DNA of 64,000 bases from Rossellomorea aquimaris (lineage in GTDB: Bacteria > Bacillota > Bacilli > Bacillales > Bacillaceae_B), in NCBI RefSeq assembly GCF_000935355.1, contig NZ_JXZC01000003.1, positions 248,001-312,000 on the forward strand, in the 5' to 3' direction. Made by a program: the position numbers and the translations under genes. Positions 26,477 to 34,904 of this stretch are shown piece after piece (the stretch's first letter is position 1; every line of letters starts with the position of its first letter). Under the pieces are notes generated by a model. The model had not been told where the DNA came from, searched no databases, and saw only the letters and a program-made list of their open reading frames with translations.

Positions 26477-27145
26477 ATGAAGTTTCTACTCACATCTGCA
26501 GGCGTCAATAACAAAAGCATACACGACGCGTTGGTTGACATGCTTGACAAGCCGATCGAAGAATCCACAGCCCTGTGCATACCCACTGCGATGTACGGAC
26601 ACCCCTGGGTCGGACCAGGCGTCAAAGCATGGGAGTTCATCTCGGGCAATTCCGAGAATCCAATGGTCGACCTGGGATGGAAATCCGTCGGCGTGCTGGA
26701 GCTAACGGCGCTGCCAAGTATCGATGAAGAACGATGGATGCCGCTGGTCAGGGAGACGGACGTCTTGCTGGTCTCAGGCGGGGACGCCCTCTTCCTGAGC
26801 CATTGGATGCAGCAATCCGGGTTTGCTGACCTCTTGCCGTCGCTGCAGGCAGTCTATGTGGGAATGAGTGCCGGGAGCATGGTGATGGCACCTAACATTG
26901 GTGATTTCTTCGTTGGCTGGACTCCTCCAGGTGGTGGCGATGATACGCTGGGTATGGTCGATCTTTCAATCTTTCCTCACTTGGATCACGAAATGCTGCC
27001 GCATAATACCATGGCTGCCGCAGAGAAATGGGCCGCTGACATGCAGGGGCCGGCTTATGCGATTGACGATCAAACGGCCATCAAGGTGATGGACGGAGCG
27101 GTCGAAGTAATCTCTGAAGGGAATTGGAAATTGTTTTCGAAGTGA
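26477..27145 (+). CDS. Peptidase E-like (S51 family) protein
   Basis: This 222-residue protein has the type-1 glutamine amidotransferase-like fold of peptidase E. The nucleophile is in GMSAGSMVM (Ser of SAG), and the segment VLLVSGGDALFLSHWM matches the family. Peptidase E enzymes hydrolyse aspartyl dipeptides; many members are of unknown substrate. AAGGAG lies before ATG. It has more C and G in third positions than its neighbours, which may point to a different origin. Confidence 0.8.
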   Translation: MKFLLTSAGVNNKSIHDALVDMLDKPIEESTALCIPTAMYGHPWVGPGVKAWEFISGNSENPMVDLGWKSVGVLELTALPSIDEERWMPLVRETDVLLVSGGDALFLSHWMQQSGFADLLPSLQAVYVGMSAGSMVMAPNIGDFFVGWTPPGGGDDTLGMVDLSIFPHLDHEMLPHNTMAAAEKWAADMQGPAYAIDDQTAIKVMDGAVEVISEGNWKLFSK

Positions 27146-27150
27146 TAAGG

Positions 27151-27177
27151 GTAGAGTGGGGAGGGTCCTCACTCTAC
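27151..27177. repeat. Dispersed GTAGAGTGGGG hairpin
   Basis: A 12-base stem, GTAGAGTGGGGA and TCCTCACTCTAC, with a three-base loop, starts five bases after the peptidase E-like stop codon. It is the left hairpin of the bipartite element without the right box (CGAACCGTCTTT follows). It may end transcription. Confidence 0.5.
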
Positions 27178-27496
27178 TCGAACCGTCTTTAAGACATAAA
27201 AACCCCCCCCCTAAAGACAAACAGATTTTTGTTTATAAGTGAGCATACCTCTGTCTGCGTGGCTTTTAATATGTGGTAAAATATGGTTTTTTAGTGGGGG
27301 AAGATTGAGAGAGTTATAGAAAGGGGTCTGTGACCCGGGTATGGTGTTTGGCCCTGTAAGAAGTGTGACGGGGATCGGACATCATTTTTTTATGAAAGCA
27401 AAAGAGCCGCCCCATGTTTACGAGTCAATATCATACAAGAGAGCCTTGGGGGAATGTGTTACACTGTTCTTCAGAAATAACAGGGAGGTTGTTCGC

Positions 27497-28339
27497 ATGG
27501 GAAAAGGCGAAAGAATGGTACGGTTCGATCGGGATTTACAGATAGAATCGTATCGTTTTGAGGGCATTATGCAAACATTTCCGAACCACTTCCATGAATA
27601 TTATGTGATTGGTTTTATTGAAAGTGGCCAAAGACGAATGTCTTGTAAGAATAAAGAGTATGATATCGGTCCGGGAGATTTGATCTTTTTTAATCCTCTG
27701 GACAATCACTCCTGTGAACCGATTGATCATCAACCTATGGACTACCGCTGTTTGAATATCAATACTGATATCATGCGAAGAGTGACAGAAGAGATTACAG
27801 GAGAGGATTATCTTCCTTCCTTTGCTTCTCCTGTTGCCTATAGCAGTGGTCATGCTCCATTACTGAAGAAGCTTCATCAGATGATCATGGATGAGATTTC
27901 AGATTTCGAAAAGGAAGAGACCTTTTATTTCCTATTTCAACAGCTCATCCAAGAATATGCCTCGGAAACCAGGGAGGCAGAATGTAGAGTGGTGAAGCAG
28001 GAAATTGAGGATGTATGTGATTTCCTGAAAGTTCATTATGCAGAGCCTGTAACCTTAGATGATCTGGCAAGGATAGCGAATATGAACAAATATTCATTAT
28101 TGCGCTCCTTTACCCGATTCAAGGGCATCACCCCGTATCGTTATTTGCAGACGATCCGTGTCGGTGAGGCGAAAAAGCTGTTGGAACAAAATGTGAAACC
28201 GCTGGATGCTGCCATAGAGACAGGATTTGTGGATCAAAGTCATTTCAGTCGTTTCTTTATGGAGTTTATTGGTCTCACGCCGGGACAGTACAGGGAGATC
28301 TTTATCAAAGGTGAATCTGCAGTAAATAAAAACATGTAA
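27497..28339 (+). CDS. AraC-family transcriptional regulator
   Basis: This 280-residue protein has an N-terminal cupin-like sensing domain (FPNHFHEYYVIGFIESGQ, PGDLIFFNPLDNHSCEP) and two C-terminal AraC helix-turn-helix units (about 180-275; LDDLARIANMNKYSLLRSF and GFVDQSHFSRFFMEFIGLTPGQYR). The frame opens at 27341, but ATG 27497 with GGGAGG is the right start. It precedes the proline dehydrogenase gene by 17 bases, so it may control proline use. Confidence 0.88.
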   Translation: MGKGERMVRFDRDLQIESYRFEGIMQTFPNHFHEYYVIGFIESGQRRMSCKNKEYDIGPGDLIFFNPLDNHSCEPIDHQPMDYRCLNINTDIMRRVTEEITGEDYLPSFASPVAYSSGHAPLLKKLHQMIMDEISDFEKEETFYFLFQQLIQEYASETREAECRVVKQEIEDVCDFLKVHYAEPVTLDDLARIANMNKYSLLRSFTRFKGITPYRYLQTIRVGEAKKLLEQNVKPLDAAIETGFVDQSHFSRFFMEFIGLTPGQYREIFIKGESAVNKNM

Positions 28340-28356
28340 GGATGTGAACCGGGTTT

Positions 28357-29319
28357 ATGCTAAATGAGGAAATCCGCTTTTCAAAAGCCCTGAAATCGAT
28401 TGCCAGAGATCAGGAACTGAAAAGCTATTTACAACATTCAAAGGAACTTTACCCCATTTTCATGAAAGGTGCCAAGCGGTTTGTGGCAGGTGAAACGCGC
28501 AAGGAAGGAATGGAACGCGTGATTTCCTTATCCAATGAAGGGTATGAGGTGTCATTGGAATATGTGGGAGAAAATACATCAACAGAGGAGGAATGTATCC
28601 TCGCAAAAAATGAATTCCTTAAATTAATAAAAGATCTCGGAGGAGCCGAACTTCGGGCTACTGTCTCATTTGATCTTTCCCATATCGGCATGATGATATC
28701 TGATGAGCTGGCACTGAATCATCTGAAAGAATTGGCCAAAGAGGCACAGGGGCAAGGTATTCAACTGATGATCAGTATGGAGGAATCCCAGAAGACCGAA
28801 CGGATCCTTTCAATTTATAAAAAGGCTTCTACGGAATATCCAAATGTCGGTATCACATTACAAGTGCATTTGAAACGTTCAGATCGCGATCTGGAGGAAC
28901 TATTGAAATATCCCGGCAGAATCCGTTTAGTCAAGGGGGCTTATCAGGAGCCAAAGGATCTTTACATTCCAAGATCTTCAGAGCTGGATGAGCGCTATAT
29001 CGAATTTGTCACCACATGTGTCCACCATCAGCATCCTCTGTCCGTTGCGACTCATGATGAAACGATCGTAATGAAGTTAAAAGAAAATGGATTGCTTGAT
29101 CGACCTACTGTAGAAGTAGAGATGCTGGATGGGGTGCGTCCGGACTTAAAAGCGTTCCTAAAAGATTCTCATATCCAGACAAAAGTCTATGTCACATACG
29201 GGAGCGAATGGTACTTATATCTCGTTCACCGGATCGCTGAACATCCAGCCAATATCTATCCTTTCATCTCAGATATTATTGAGTGGAAGCATGGGGACGG
29301 TTCTCCTGCTCTTACTTGA
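28357..29319 (+). CDS. Proline dehydrogenase family protein
   Basis: This 320-residue protein is an FAD-dependent monofunctional proline dehydrogenase (PutA/FadM family TIM barrel). It has RIRLVKGAYQEP, VATHDETIV, VEVEMLDGVR and the C-terminal YGSEWYLYLVHRIAEHPAN that contacts proline. It would oxidise proline to pyrroline-5-carboxylate. No P5C dehydrogenase is beside it. The last residues (about GDGSPALT) and the stop codon are encoded by the dispersed repeat at 29293, so the native C-terminus may have been replaced. Confidence 0.85.
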   Translation: MLNEEIRFSKALKSIARDQELKSYLQHSKELYPIFMKGAKRFVAGETRKEGMERVISLSNEGYEVSLEYVGENTSTEEECILAKNEFLKLIKDLGGAELRATVSFDLSHIGMMISDELALNHLKELAKEAQGQGIQLMISMEESQKTERILSIYKKASTEYPNVGITLQVHLKRSDRDLEELLKYPGRIRLVKGAYQEPKDLYIPRSSELDERYIEFVTTCVHHQHPLSVATHDETIVMKLKENGLLDRPTVEVEMLDGVRPDLKAFLKDSHIQTKVYVTYGSEWYLYLVHRIAEHPANIYPFISDIIEWKHGDGSPALT

Positions 29320-29354
29320 TTAAATAAGAAGCACGGGACCGTCCCCGTGCTTCT
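29293..29354. repeat. Dispersed GGGACGGTTC repeat fused to the end of a coding gene
   Basis: It begins GGGGACGGTTCTCCTGCTC inside the proline dehydrogenase gene and continues to a perfect 11-base hairpin, AGAAGCACGGG, loop ACCGTC, CCCGTGCTTCT (29327-29354). The stop codon of the gene lies inside the repeat. Confidence 0.65.
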
Positions 29355-29360
29355 ATGAAA

Positions 29361-29510
29361 CTAATCATTTTCATTAATCTTACCATCGTTCCCCTTGTCA
29401 CTGCCCGTCGCATTATTCACTACTTGAGAAACCAAGTTCAACCCCTGATCCATAGCGTTCATTGCATCTGCTTTTTGGCCAATGTCTTTTGATTTTTCTT
29501 GTTCTTTCAT
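29361..29510 (-). CDS. Small hydrophilic protein of unknown function
   Basis: This minus-strand ORF of 49 residues begins MKEQEKSKDIGQKADAMNAM and ends with DGKINEND. It has a very strong ribosome site, TAGGAGGTGACC, at the right distance from ATG 29510, which is the main reason to call it real. The sequence is polar and rich in Lys, Asn, Asp and Gln, with no cysteine and no membrane segment. Its function is not recognised. It is convergent with the proline dehydrogenase gene. Confidence 0.6.
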   Translation of the reverse strand: MKEQEKSKDIGQKADAMNAMDQGLNLVSQVVNNATGSDKGNDGKINEND

Positions 29511-29659
29511 TATGGTCACCTCCTAGTAGATCGATTCACCTATTTATTCAGTATGTTCACAGTTCAATTTGGATATTCAAGAATCGGAGAGCCAGGGGCC
29601 AGGTGGAGCCACGAGACCTTTGACCCCGGCTATCATCATAAAGAAAATTCGACACGGGG

Positions 29660-29785
29660 GATCGATTATTGTAAAAGAGGATTAATAAATCAAAAAGAGG
29701 ATTTAAAAAGTTTAAACAGGATTAATCTTTTTGAATCAGGATTGATTTTGACCCGATATGGATCAATTCCACAGCAGAAAGGATT
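29660..29785. repeat. Degenerate tandem repeat with a 20-base period
   Basis: The hexamer AGGATT occurs at 29678, 29698, 29718 and 29738, exactly 20 bases apart, with near matches at 29658 and 29758 and another at 29780. Units look like GATTNAT, an A/T-rich middle, then CAG. No coding frame explains the period. It lies within 29511-29990, which holds no convincing gene and ends in a terminator. Confidence 0.5.
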
Positions 29786-29997
29786 CGATAAATGGATTTC
29801 ACTCAGATTCCGGTACTCATTATCACTCAGGGACCGAATCTAGTTAAACTAACGTCCTTTTCCGTCGAAAAACAGATAACAAGAGGACCGATGGACTTCA
29901 ATTCGAACCTCAGGCCGGATGATCGATGCGAACCCTCCAAGGTTCACTTTGATTTGAGCTTGAAAATAAGTGAAGAGATATCGAATATACGCCTTTT

Positions 29998-30020
29998 CCC
30001 GATTGGGATCGGGCGTTTTT
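29998..30020 (+). terminator. Rho-independent terminator with no obvious gene upstream
   Basis: CCCGAT, loop TGGG, ATCGGG is followed by CG and seven T. The only plus-strand material upstream is the uncoded stretch 29520-29990, so either an unrecognised transcript ends here or it isolates the next promoter. Confidence 0.65.
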
Positions 30021-30035
30021 TTGTGCGCCTAAAAA

Positions 30036-30090
30036 CTTAAGGTTGCGTTAAGCTTCCGTTAAGTTTCTTGTAAATGTTTCCCATTATAAT
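30036..30090 (+). promoter_or_regulatory. Response-regulator box and promoter of the subtilase/toxin operon
   Basis: Four hexamers lie exactly 11 bases apart: CTTAAG (30036), GTTAAG (30047), GTTAAG (30058) and TGTAAA (30069). A perfect -10 hexamer TATAAT follows at 30085-30090, and the third and fourth repeats overlap the -35 position. This matches sites of OmpR/PhoP-type activators. The 100-base leader has a 7-base hairpin (GGCAGAT / ATCTGCC, 30138-30163). Confidence 0.65.
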
Positions 30091-30194
30091 ACATAAAGAA
30101 GAATTCTTCATATGAATGTGAGTCGATCGATTGATACGGCAGATTCAACATGATGTATCTGCCTTGACTAATAGAAAGGTTACGTCAAAAAAAA

Positions 30195-31028
30195 ATGAAA
30201 CGTAAAGAGACTTATCGTGTAATAGGCATCATTGCATTGTTATTTGGTATAGCGCTGCTGCACTTGATTTATGAGAAGCAGCCAATCAAGGTCGCTGTAC
30301 TCGATAGTGGAATCAATAAAGACCATCCGGCATTGAAAGGAAAGGTCCATCAATCATTTAATGCCATAGAGCCCAACCAACCGATTGAAGATCATTATGG
30401 TCACGGGACTGCCATTGCAGGCCTCATTGCTGCCGAGGATACGGGAGGCAAAATGAGCGGGCTGGCTAAGAATGTGTCCATCTATGATGTGAAGGTTCTA
30501 GATAAGAAAGGCAACGGGAAGGTAGCCGATTTGGTCAAAGGAATCAACTGGTGCATCAAAGAGAAGGTCGACATCATCAATATCAGCTCCGGTTTTCAAG
30601 TGGATGATCGTCAGCTTAAGAAAGCCATTGATGAGGCGCTGTCTTCCGGGATTATCATCATAGCGGCAGCAGGAAATACACTGGGGCAGGAGGCTGACTA
30701 CCCGGCACGCTATGAAGGGGTATGGTCCGTCACATCCGTAAACTCCAATAGGGTCCGATCTTCTATGGCAGCAAGGGGAAAGGTTGATTTTGCCGCAGCT
30801 GGAACAAAGGTTCTTTCGACCAGTAAAGATGGGGATTTCGCATCCTTCAGCGGTACTTCCTTCGCTGCTGCCCAGCTATCTGGATATACAGCCCGCATAC
30901 TGGATTCTGAACACTCCCGTCATCGTGACATCAAGAACATTTACAAGATGCTGCAAAAAGAAGCAATTGATTTAGGAAAAGCAGGACCTGATCAAGACTA
31001 TGGACATGGACTTGTAAGAATAAAATAA
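30195..31028 (+). CDS. Membrane-anchored minimal subtilase in a toxin operon
   Basis: This 277-residue protein has one N-terminal membrane segment (9-26, GIIALLFGIALLHLIY) and a compact S8 domain: Asp37 (VAVLDSGI), His70 (GHGTAIAG), oxyanion Asn in AAAGNTLG, and Ser222 (FSGTSFAAAQ). No propeptide is present. The ATG follows nine A and has only AAAGG some 16 bases off, a poor ribosome site. It begins an operon with a secreted putative toxin and a small cytoplasmic protein, so it may process or release the toxin outside the membrane. Confidence 0.85.
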   Translation: MKRKETYRVIGIIALLFGIALLHLIYEKQPIKVAVLDSGINKDHPALKGKVHQSFNAIEPNQPIEDHYGHGTAIAGLIAAEDTGGKMSGLAKNVSIYDVKVLDKKGNGKVADLVKGINWCIKEKVDIINISSGFQVDDRQLKKAIDEALSSGIIIIAAAGNTLGQEADYPARYEGVWSVTSVNSNRVRSSMAARGKVDFAAAGTKVLSTSKDGDFASFSGTSFAAAQLSGYTARILDSEHSRHRDIKNIYKMLQKEAIDLGKAGPDQDYGHGLVRIK

Positions 31029-31041
31029 AGAGGTGCGCTCA

Positions 31042-31845
31042 TTGAAAAAACTACTAGTAAAAATTTTAATCATCACATTGTTGTTCTCCATCCTCCCTCA
31101 AGGCAGTTTGGCCGCAACAGAGGAAACGGTTCAACCACAGGGAATCGATTTAGAACAGGCTGAAAGGTCACTTAGTGAGGAACATGATATTAACCTCTCA
31201 GAACAAGTGAAAGTAGAGCTTAAAGAAGATAGTGCTGAAAAACTTATCTTGGATATGAAAGTAGATGAAGAAGACCTTAAAGTGGATACCGAATTGACCA
31301 TGGATCTTGAGAGCCAGGATGCCGTGCTTACAGGCAGCATCGTGGATGAGTCAGGGAATGAATACTATGAATCCTATCATGTGGTCTTTCACGAAGTGGA
31401 CGATGAGATCCTGATCGCCACTCTGATTGATACCGAAACAGGCGAAGAGTACGAGATCAACTCTACTACTCTACAAGCTTCGGTTATACCGATTATCGTC
31501 GGTGTTGTATTACGTCTCGGTATCAAGTATGCTATTAAAAAGTTTGGGAAAACAGCCGTAAAGAATGCCCTGAAACAAAGCTTGAAGAAAAAATGGAGTG
31601 CAGACGATTTAAAATCACTTCCAAAAGCAGATCAAAATGATATCAAAAAAATGTACGGCACGGCGTCCGATGCCTGGGATTTCTTCAATGCCCAAGTTTC
31701 CAGTCATAGGGAAGTTTCACCTGGAGTATTTGTCGGAAAAGACAAGAACGGGGTTACCTTTACATACAGGAAATCTTCTAAATCAGGGCCGCCTACCATT
31801 GATGTAAACGGCATAAAAGGAGTTAGAAAAATAAAGTTTCTTTAG
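31042..31845 (+). CDS. Secreted putative toxin (SAR2788-like)
   Basis: This 267-residue protein has a signal peptide (KKLLVKILIITLLF, cut near SLA-ATEE), an acidic central part rich in repeated VELKED/VDEEDLK-like segments, a hydrophobic stretch (VIPIIVGVVLRLGIKYAIKK), and a basic C-terminal domain of about 80 residues (SADDLKSLPKADQ to GIKGVRKIKFL). This layout resembles proteins named SAR2788-family putative toxins. I chose TTG 31042, since AGAGGTG lies six bases before it; the GTG at 31033 is inside that site. Activity of the C-terminal domain is not known. Confidence 0.7.
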   Translation: MKKLLVKILIITLLFSILPQGSLAATEETVQPQGIDLEQAERSLSEEHDINLSEQVKVELKEDSAEKLILDMKVDEEDLKVDTELTMDLESQDAVLTGSIVDESGNEYYESYHVVFHEVDDEILIATLIDTETGEEYEINSTTLQASVIPIIVGVVLRLGIKYAIKKFGKTAVKNALKQSLKKKWSADDLKSLPKADQNDIKKMYGTASDAWDFFNAQVSSHREVSPGVFVGKDKNGVTFTYRKSSKSGPPTIDVNGIKGVRKIKFL

Positions 31846-31862
31846 GGAAAGAGGGATAAAAA

Positions 31863-32417
31863 GTGGAAAGATTTCAAAAAGCAGACGACATCTCCCGGTT
31901 AAAGGAAGCCTTCCATAGAGTATTTACGAAATCGGATCCATTTGGCAATCCATTTCAAAAAACCCTCAACGAAAGGGTGCTGATCTTCCCGACCAACGGA
32001 TATTATCTTCAGGAAAATCAGTTCCATGCTCTGATGAAAACCATGGAACAGGTTGGACAGGGGACCTTTTACGTGTCGGAGTCGGAAGGGGATTCTTTTA
32101 CTCTTTCACAGGACTTTTTCTCTGAGTTGGCACCGCACCACTGGGGCTCCGAGAATACCATTGCCTACGAAGACTATCAGTCCATTCCTCTTGTGGTCGA
32201 GAATTCCCTCTATTCGCCACATGGAGAATGGGGCTTGCAAGTCTCTCATGAAGATCACGCAATCCTTGCAGGGACTTCAACATTCATTGATGCCTTTAAA
32301 GAAGCATATCCTGAATGGGAAGAGGATAAAGAGAAATTTCTTCAACATTGGCGTGAAGTAAATAAGGAATTTTCTGCGGATAGTACGTGGATTCATGATT
32401 TCTTAAAACAATTTTAA
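31863..32417 (+). CDS. Candidate immunity protein for the adjacent secreted toxin
   Basis: This 184-residue protein is acidic, without signal peptide or membrane segment, and starts at a GTG with AAAGAGGG upstream, 17 bases after the toxin gene. It has no motif I recognise. A small acidic cytoplasmic protein right after a basic toxin C-terminus is the usual place for immunity, so the role is inferred from context alone. A bipartite dispersed element follows. Confidence 0.6.
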   Translation: MERFQKADDISRLKEAFHRVFTKSDPFGNPFQKTLNERVLIFPTNGYYLQENQFHALMKTMEQVGQGTFYVSESEGDSFTLSQDFFSELAPHHWGSENTIAYEDYQSIPLVVENSLYSPHGEWGLQVSHEDHAILAGTSTFIDAFKEAYPEWEEDKEKFLQHWREVNKEFSADSTWIHDFLKQF

Positions 32418-32453
32418 GCAAAAGGTCTACAATATCGACTTCCAAATATAGTG

Positions 32454-32577
32454 AGTAGAGTGGGGACGGTTCCCACTCTACTTTTCTTCTTTTGCAAGGG
32501 GAAAAACTCCCCTAATAAAAAGCCCCGCTACGTCTCAGTTCACTAGAAAAATAGGATAAGAACCGTTCCCGGTTAGT
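32454..32577. repeat. Bipartite dispersed element, copy 3
   Basis: The left hairpin AGTAGAGTGGG, loop GACGGTT, CCCACTCTACT is identical to that of copy 1 and is followed by TTTTCTTCTTTTGCAAGG. The right box is AAAAATAGGATAAGAACCG then TTCCCGGTTAG. It lies directly after the toxin/immunity operon and may act as its terminator. Confidence 0.6.
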
Positions 32578-32706
32578 CCATGTATCCTCTACCTATAAAC
32601 TTTTCAATATTGAGCTTATCAATGAAATCTGACAAGTAAGTGATATCGTAGAGAAGGGACTTATGAAACAGAAATGTAGAAACACATTCCCTAGACAAGG
32701 ATGATG

Positions 32707-32925
32707 ATGATGAAACATAAAGAAAAACTATACTTCCGCGGATACTTTCTCGTATTCCCACTCATATTCATTACGAGCTTTTTGTTATGGGGGTTTATGA
32801 TAAAAGGAAGAGATCTATGGACCGTGTTAACAGATGCGTTATCAATCATAGGAATCTATTATATCCTTACGAGTATTATCTTTAGCTTTGTTATGAGGAA
32901 AGAAGTGAAGTTCGAAAATGAATGA
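32707..32925 (+). CDS. Small two-helix membrane protein of unknown function
   Basis: This 72-residue protein has two hydrophobic helices (FRGYFLVFPLIFITSFLLWGF and ALSIIGIYYILTSIIFSFVM) and a charged tail. Four ATG codons stand in a row (32701-32712); AAGG just before them fits the third or fourth. A strong terminator right after the stop codon supports it as a real gene. Confidence 0.55.
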   Translation: MMKHKEKLYFRGYFLVFPLIFITSFLLWGFMIKGRDLWTVLTDALSIIGIYYILTSIIFSFVMRKEVKFENE

Positions 32926-32930
32926 AATGG

Positions 32931-32979
32931 AAATGCCCCCGAACGTTGAAACTTTCAGCGGACGGGGGCATTTCTTTTT
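32931..32979 (+). terminator. Rho-independent terminator
   Basis: The stem AAATGCCCCCG / CGGGGGCATTT, extended inside by CGTTGAAA / TTTCAGCG, is followed by CTTTTTT. It begins six bases after the small membrane protein gene. Confidence 0.85.
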
Positions 32980-33017
32980 TAGTTAAATTTATGATCTATC
33001 ATACTGGGTTTACATCA

Positions 33018-33419
33018 TTAATCAATCACAATATTTGAATTGATTTTTAATAGTTCCTTAATAAATCTCTCTTTATCTTTTGGGGAAATGGTAACAAATT
33101 TTGATTTTGAGTGTGTAAGACCTATCCGATCGACTGAAAGAGCGGGACCTACAAAGGGGCTTTTTAAATAATGTAATCTTTGAATGTCATGAATATTCAC
33201 TTTGAATTTCATGGGTCCATATATGATGATGATTTTTTCATTGATTATTTTATATCCTGTTCTAAACCACACAAACAAAGAAATCAATCCAGGAATAATC
33301 AGTGTAATGATTAGAAGGATTGAAAAATCTTCGGACCTTGCTGGCAATACAATCAAAATAAAGGCTGCTAAAAAATGAATACTACTCATCCAGATATCTC
33401 TTTTCGAAGGGAAATACAT
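33018..33419 (-). CDS. Membrane protein with bacterial PH domain (YyaB-like)
   Basis: This 133-residue protein begins MYFPSKRDIW, has two membrane helices (about 10-52), and then a bacterial PH-like domain (GYKIINEKIIIIYGPMKFKVNIHDIQRL, ISPKDKERFIKEL). This layout is typical of the YyaB group. I chose the internal ATG at 33419 because it gives the usual family N-terminus and has GGAG eight bases before. Function unknown. Confidence 0.7.
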   Translation of the reverse strand: MYFPSKRDIWMSSIHFLAAFILIVLPARSEDFSILLIITLIIPGLISLFVWFRTGYKIINEKIIIIYGPMKFKVNIHDIQRLHYLKSPFVGPALSVDRIGLTHSKSKFVTISPKDKERFIKELLKINSNIVID

Positions 33420-33896
33420 TTGACCACTCCACATTGTCATTTAGAGGTAAAAATTTTGCTATCAAAACCTCCTTTATTTTACCATAAAATACCTTTTCTA
33501 AATGCTCTTTCTTCATATTCTTATACCCGACCCACAGCACGGGAAAGCTGGGGGTCAGACACCGTTTTACGTTACTCCCTCCTGTTGAAAATCAGAAGCT
33601 CATCAAGAACCTCAAAACCAAAGCAGGGAATAAGGAATCTTTGAAGAATAGTAATAGCGGATACTGGTTTCTTACAGGCTGTTGATCCCATTCATGCTAT
33701 AGCTTCTTTTCCAGATATCATGTCGGCTATTGATTTGACATGCGTCAAGTCTTCTCTATTGCAATGAGGGATCATTGGGTATTTTTCATCATAGGGTATA
33801 TTTTGATTGCAGTGTCCTACGTTTTTACCGTAAAAACGAAATACCGTTTTATGATGTGATTCGAATCAAAATACTCTTATGTCGGGAGGAAATGAA
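33420..33896. other. Intergenic stretch without a supported gene
   Basis: No coding frame with a ribosome site was found. A partial dispersed motif, GGGGGTCAGACACCG, lies at about 33549-33565. A GTTTTTACCGTAAAAACG palindrome lies at about 33820-33838, upstream of the next gene, and could be an operator or hairpin. Confidence 0.35.
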
Positions 33897-34412
33897 ATGA
33901 CCAGCAATACGTTGACTTCAAGGGTGGAAAATGATCGGGTACTTGTACTTGAGCGAGAATTTGATGCGCCCCGTGAGCTAGTGTTTACAATGTTTAAAGA
34001 CTCTGAACATCTCAAACAGTGGTGGGGACCAAGGGGCTGGGAGCTTCCCGTATGTAACGTGGATTTCCGGCCGGGAGGTGTGTGGCACTACTGCATGAAG
34101 TGCGCTGATAAAGGTCAAGGAGAATACTTCGGTATGGAATCTTGGGGAAAAGGGGTTTACAAGGAGATCATCGAACCGGAGAAGATCATCTATGTCGATT
34201 CCTTCTCAGATCCGGAAGGCAATACGAATGAAGACATGCCGTCGACGACTAATACATTGGAATTCATCGATTTGGGTGGCAGGACGAAGCTGGTCAACCG
34301 TGCTGAATATGCTTCGGAAGAGGCACTCAAGACCGTTACTGACATGGGTATGATAGAAGGCATCACCGAAACGTGGAACCGCCTGGAGGAAGGCCTTCAG
34401 CAGATGAAATAA
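33897..34412 (+). CDS. SRPBCC (AHSA1-like) domain protein
   Basis: This 171-residue protein is a START/Bet v1-like fold: LVLEREFDAPRELVFTMFKDSEHLKQWWGPRGW at the N-terminus, DFRPGGVWHYCM, and the long C-terminal helix EGITETWNRLEEGLQQM. The family binds small hydrophobic ligands and usually has no catalytic function known. The ATG at 33897 follows GGGAGG; the frame opens 18 bases earlier. Confidence 0.82.
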   Translation: MTSNTLTSRVENDRVLVLEREFDAPRELVFTMFKDSEHLKQWWGPRGWELPVCNVDFRPGGVWHYCMKCADKGQGEYFGMESWGKGVYKEIIEPEKIIYVDSFSDPEGNTNEDMPSTTNTLEFIDLGGRTKLVNRAEYASEEALKTVTDMGMIEGITETWNRLEEGLQQMK

Positions 34413-34579
34413 TGAAGAAAGCGGGTAGAAGTGCCGTCCAAATAGGGAGACCAGTTCCATACCTCCACTGTGATTTCTTGATCTTTATCACTTACATTCG
34501 CTAAGTTCACTACTGCAGATACTGTTCCAGGCTCTTTTCGTAACACACCGGTTGATAATGTTTTTTTCCCATTTTTCAT
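34397..34579 (-). pseudogene. Possible truncated gene fragment, antisense to the SRPBCC gene end
   Basis: A minus-strand frame of 60 residues begins MKNGKKTLSTGVLRKEPG and contains VVNLANVSDKDQEITVEVWNW, which reads like a real beta-rich protein segment. AAGGAGG touches the ATG. The last residues are read from the antisense of the SRPBCC 3' end, as if the original C-terminus had been cut off by rearrangement. No family is recognised. Confidence 0.4.
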
Positions 34580-34904
34580 CCTCCTTCCATTAGAAAATAG
34601 ACCTTCATTTAATAGTATGGGAAATAGTAGAATGTAATGGATCCTTTGACTAGAAATAGGATAAATCCGCATATGCATGTCATGTGGATCAGGGGAGGAA
34701 GACTATTGGATTTGCCGCTGGGAGTTTTCTGGACAGAAACAATTCTGTATGTGTTGTTGAAGTGAGTCAATCCGGTGAGCATTGATGGTTGCCCCTCATT
34801 CTATGTGGGGAAAGGAAACTGGGGTATGAACCTCCGTTTGCAATGATGATGGATAGGATGAGTGCTTGGTTAAACTTGGGAGGGTGAACGGTGGGAGTTA
34901 ACTT

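Noticed and set aside
29499..30040. Two overlapping plus-strand open frames of 114 and 82 codons
   Set aside because: Neither has a ribosome site or recognisable protein features, and one runs into a terminator hairpin and the other into a 20-base periodic repeat.
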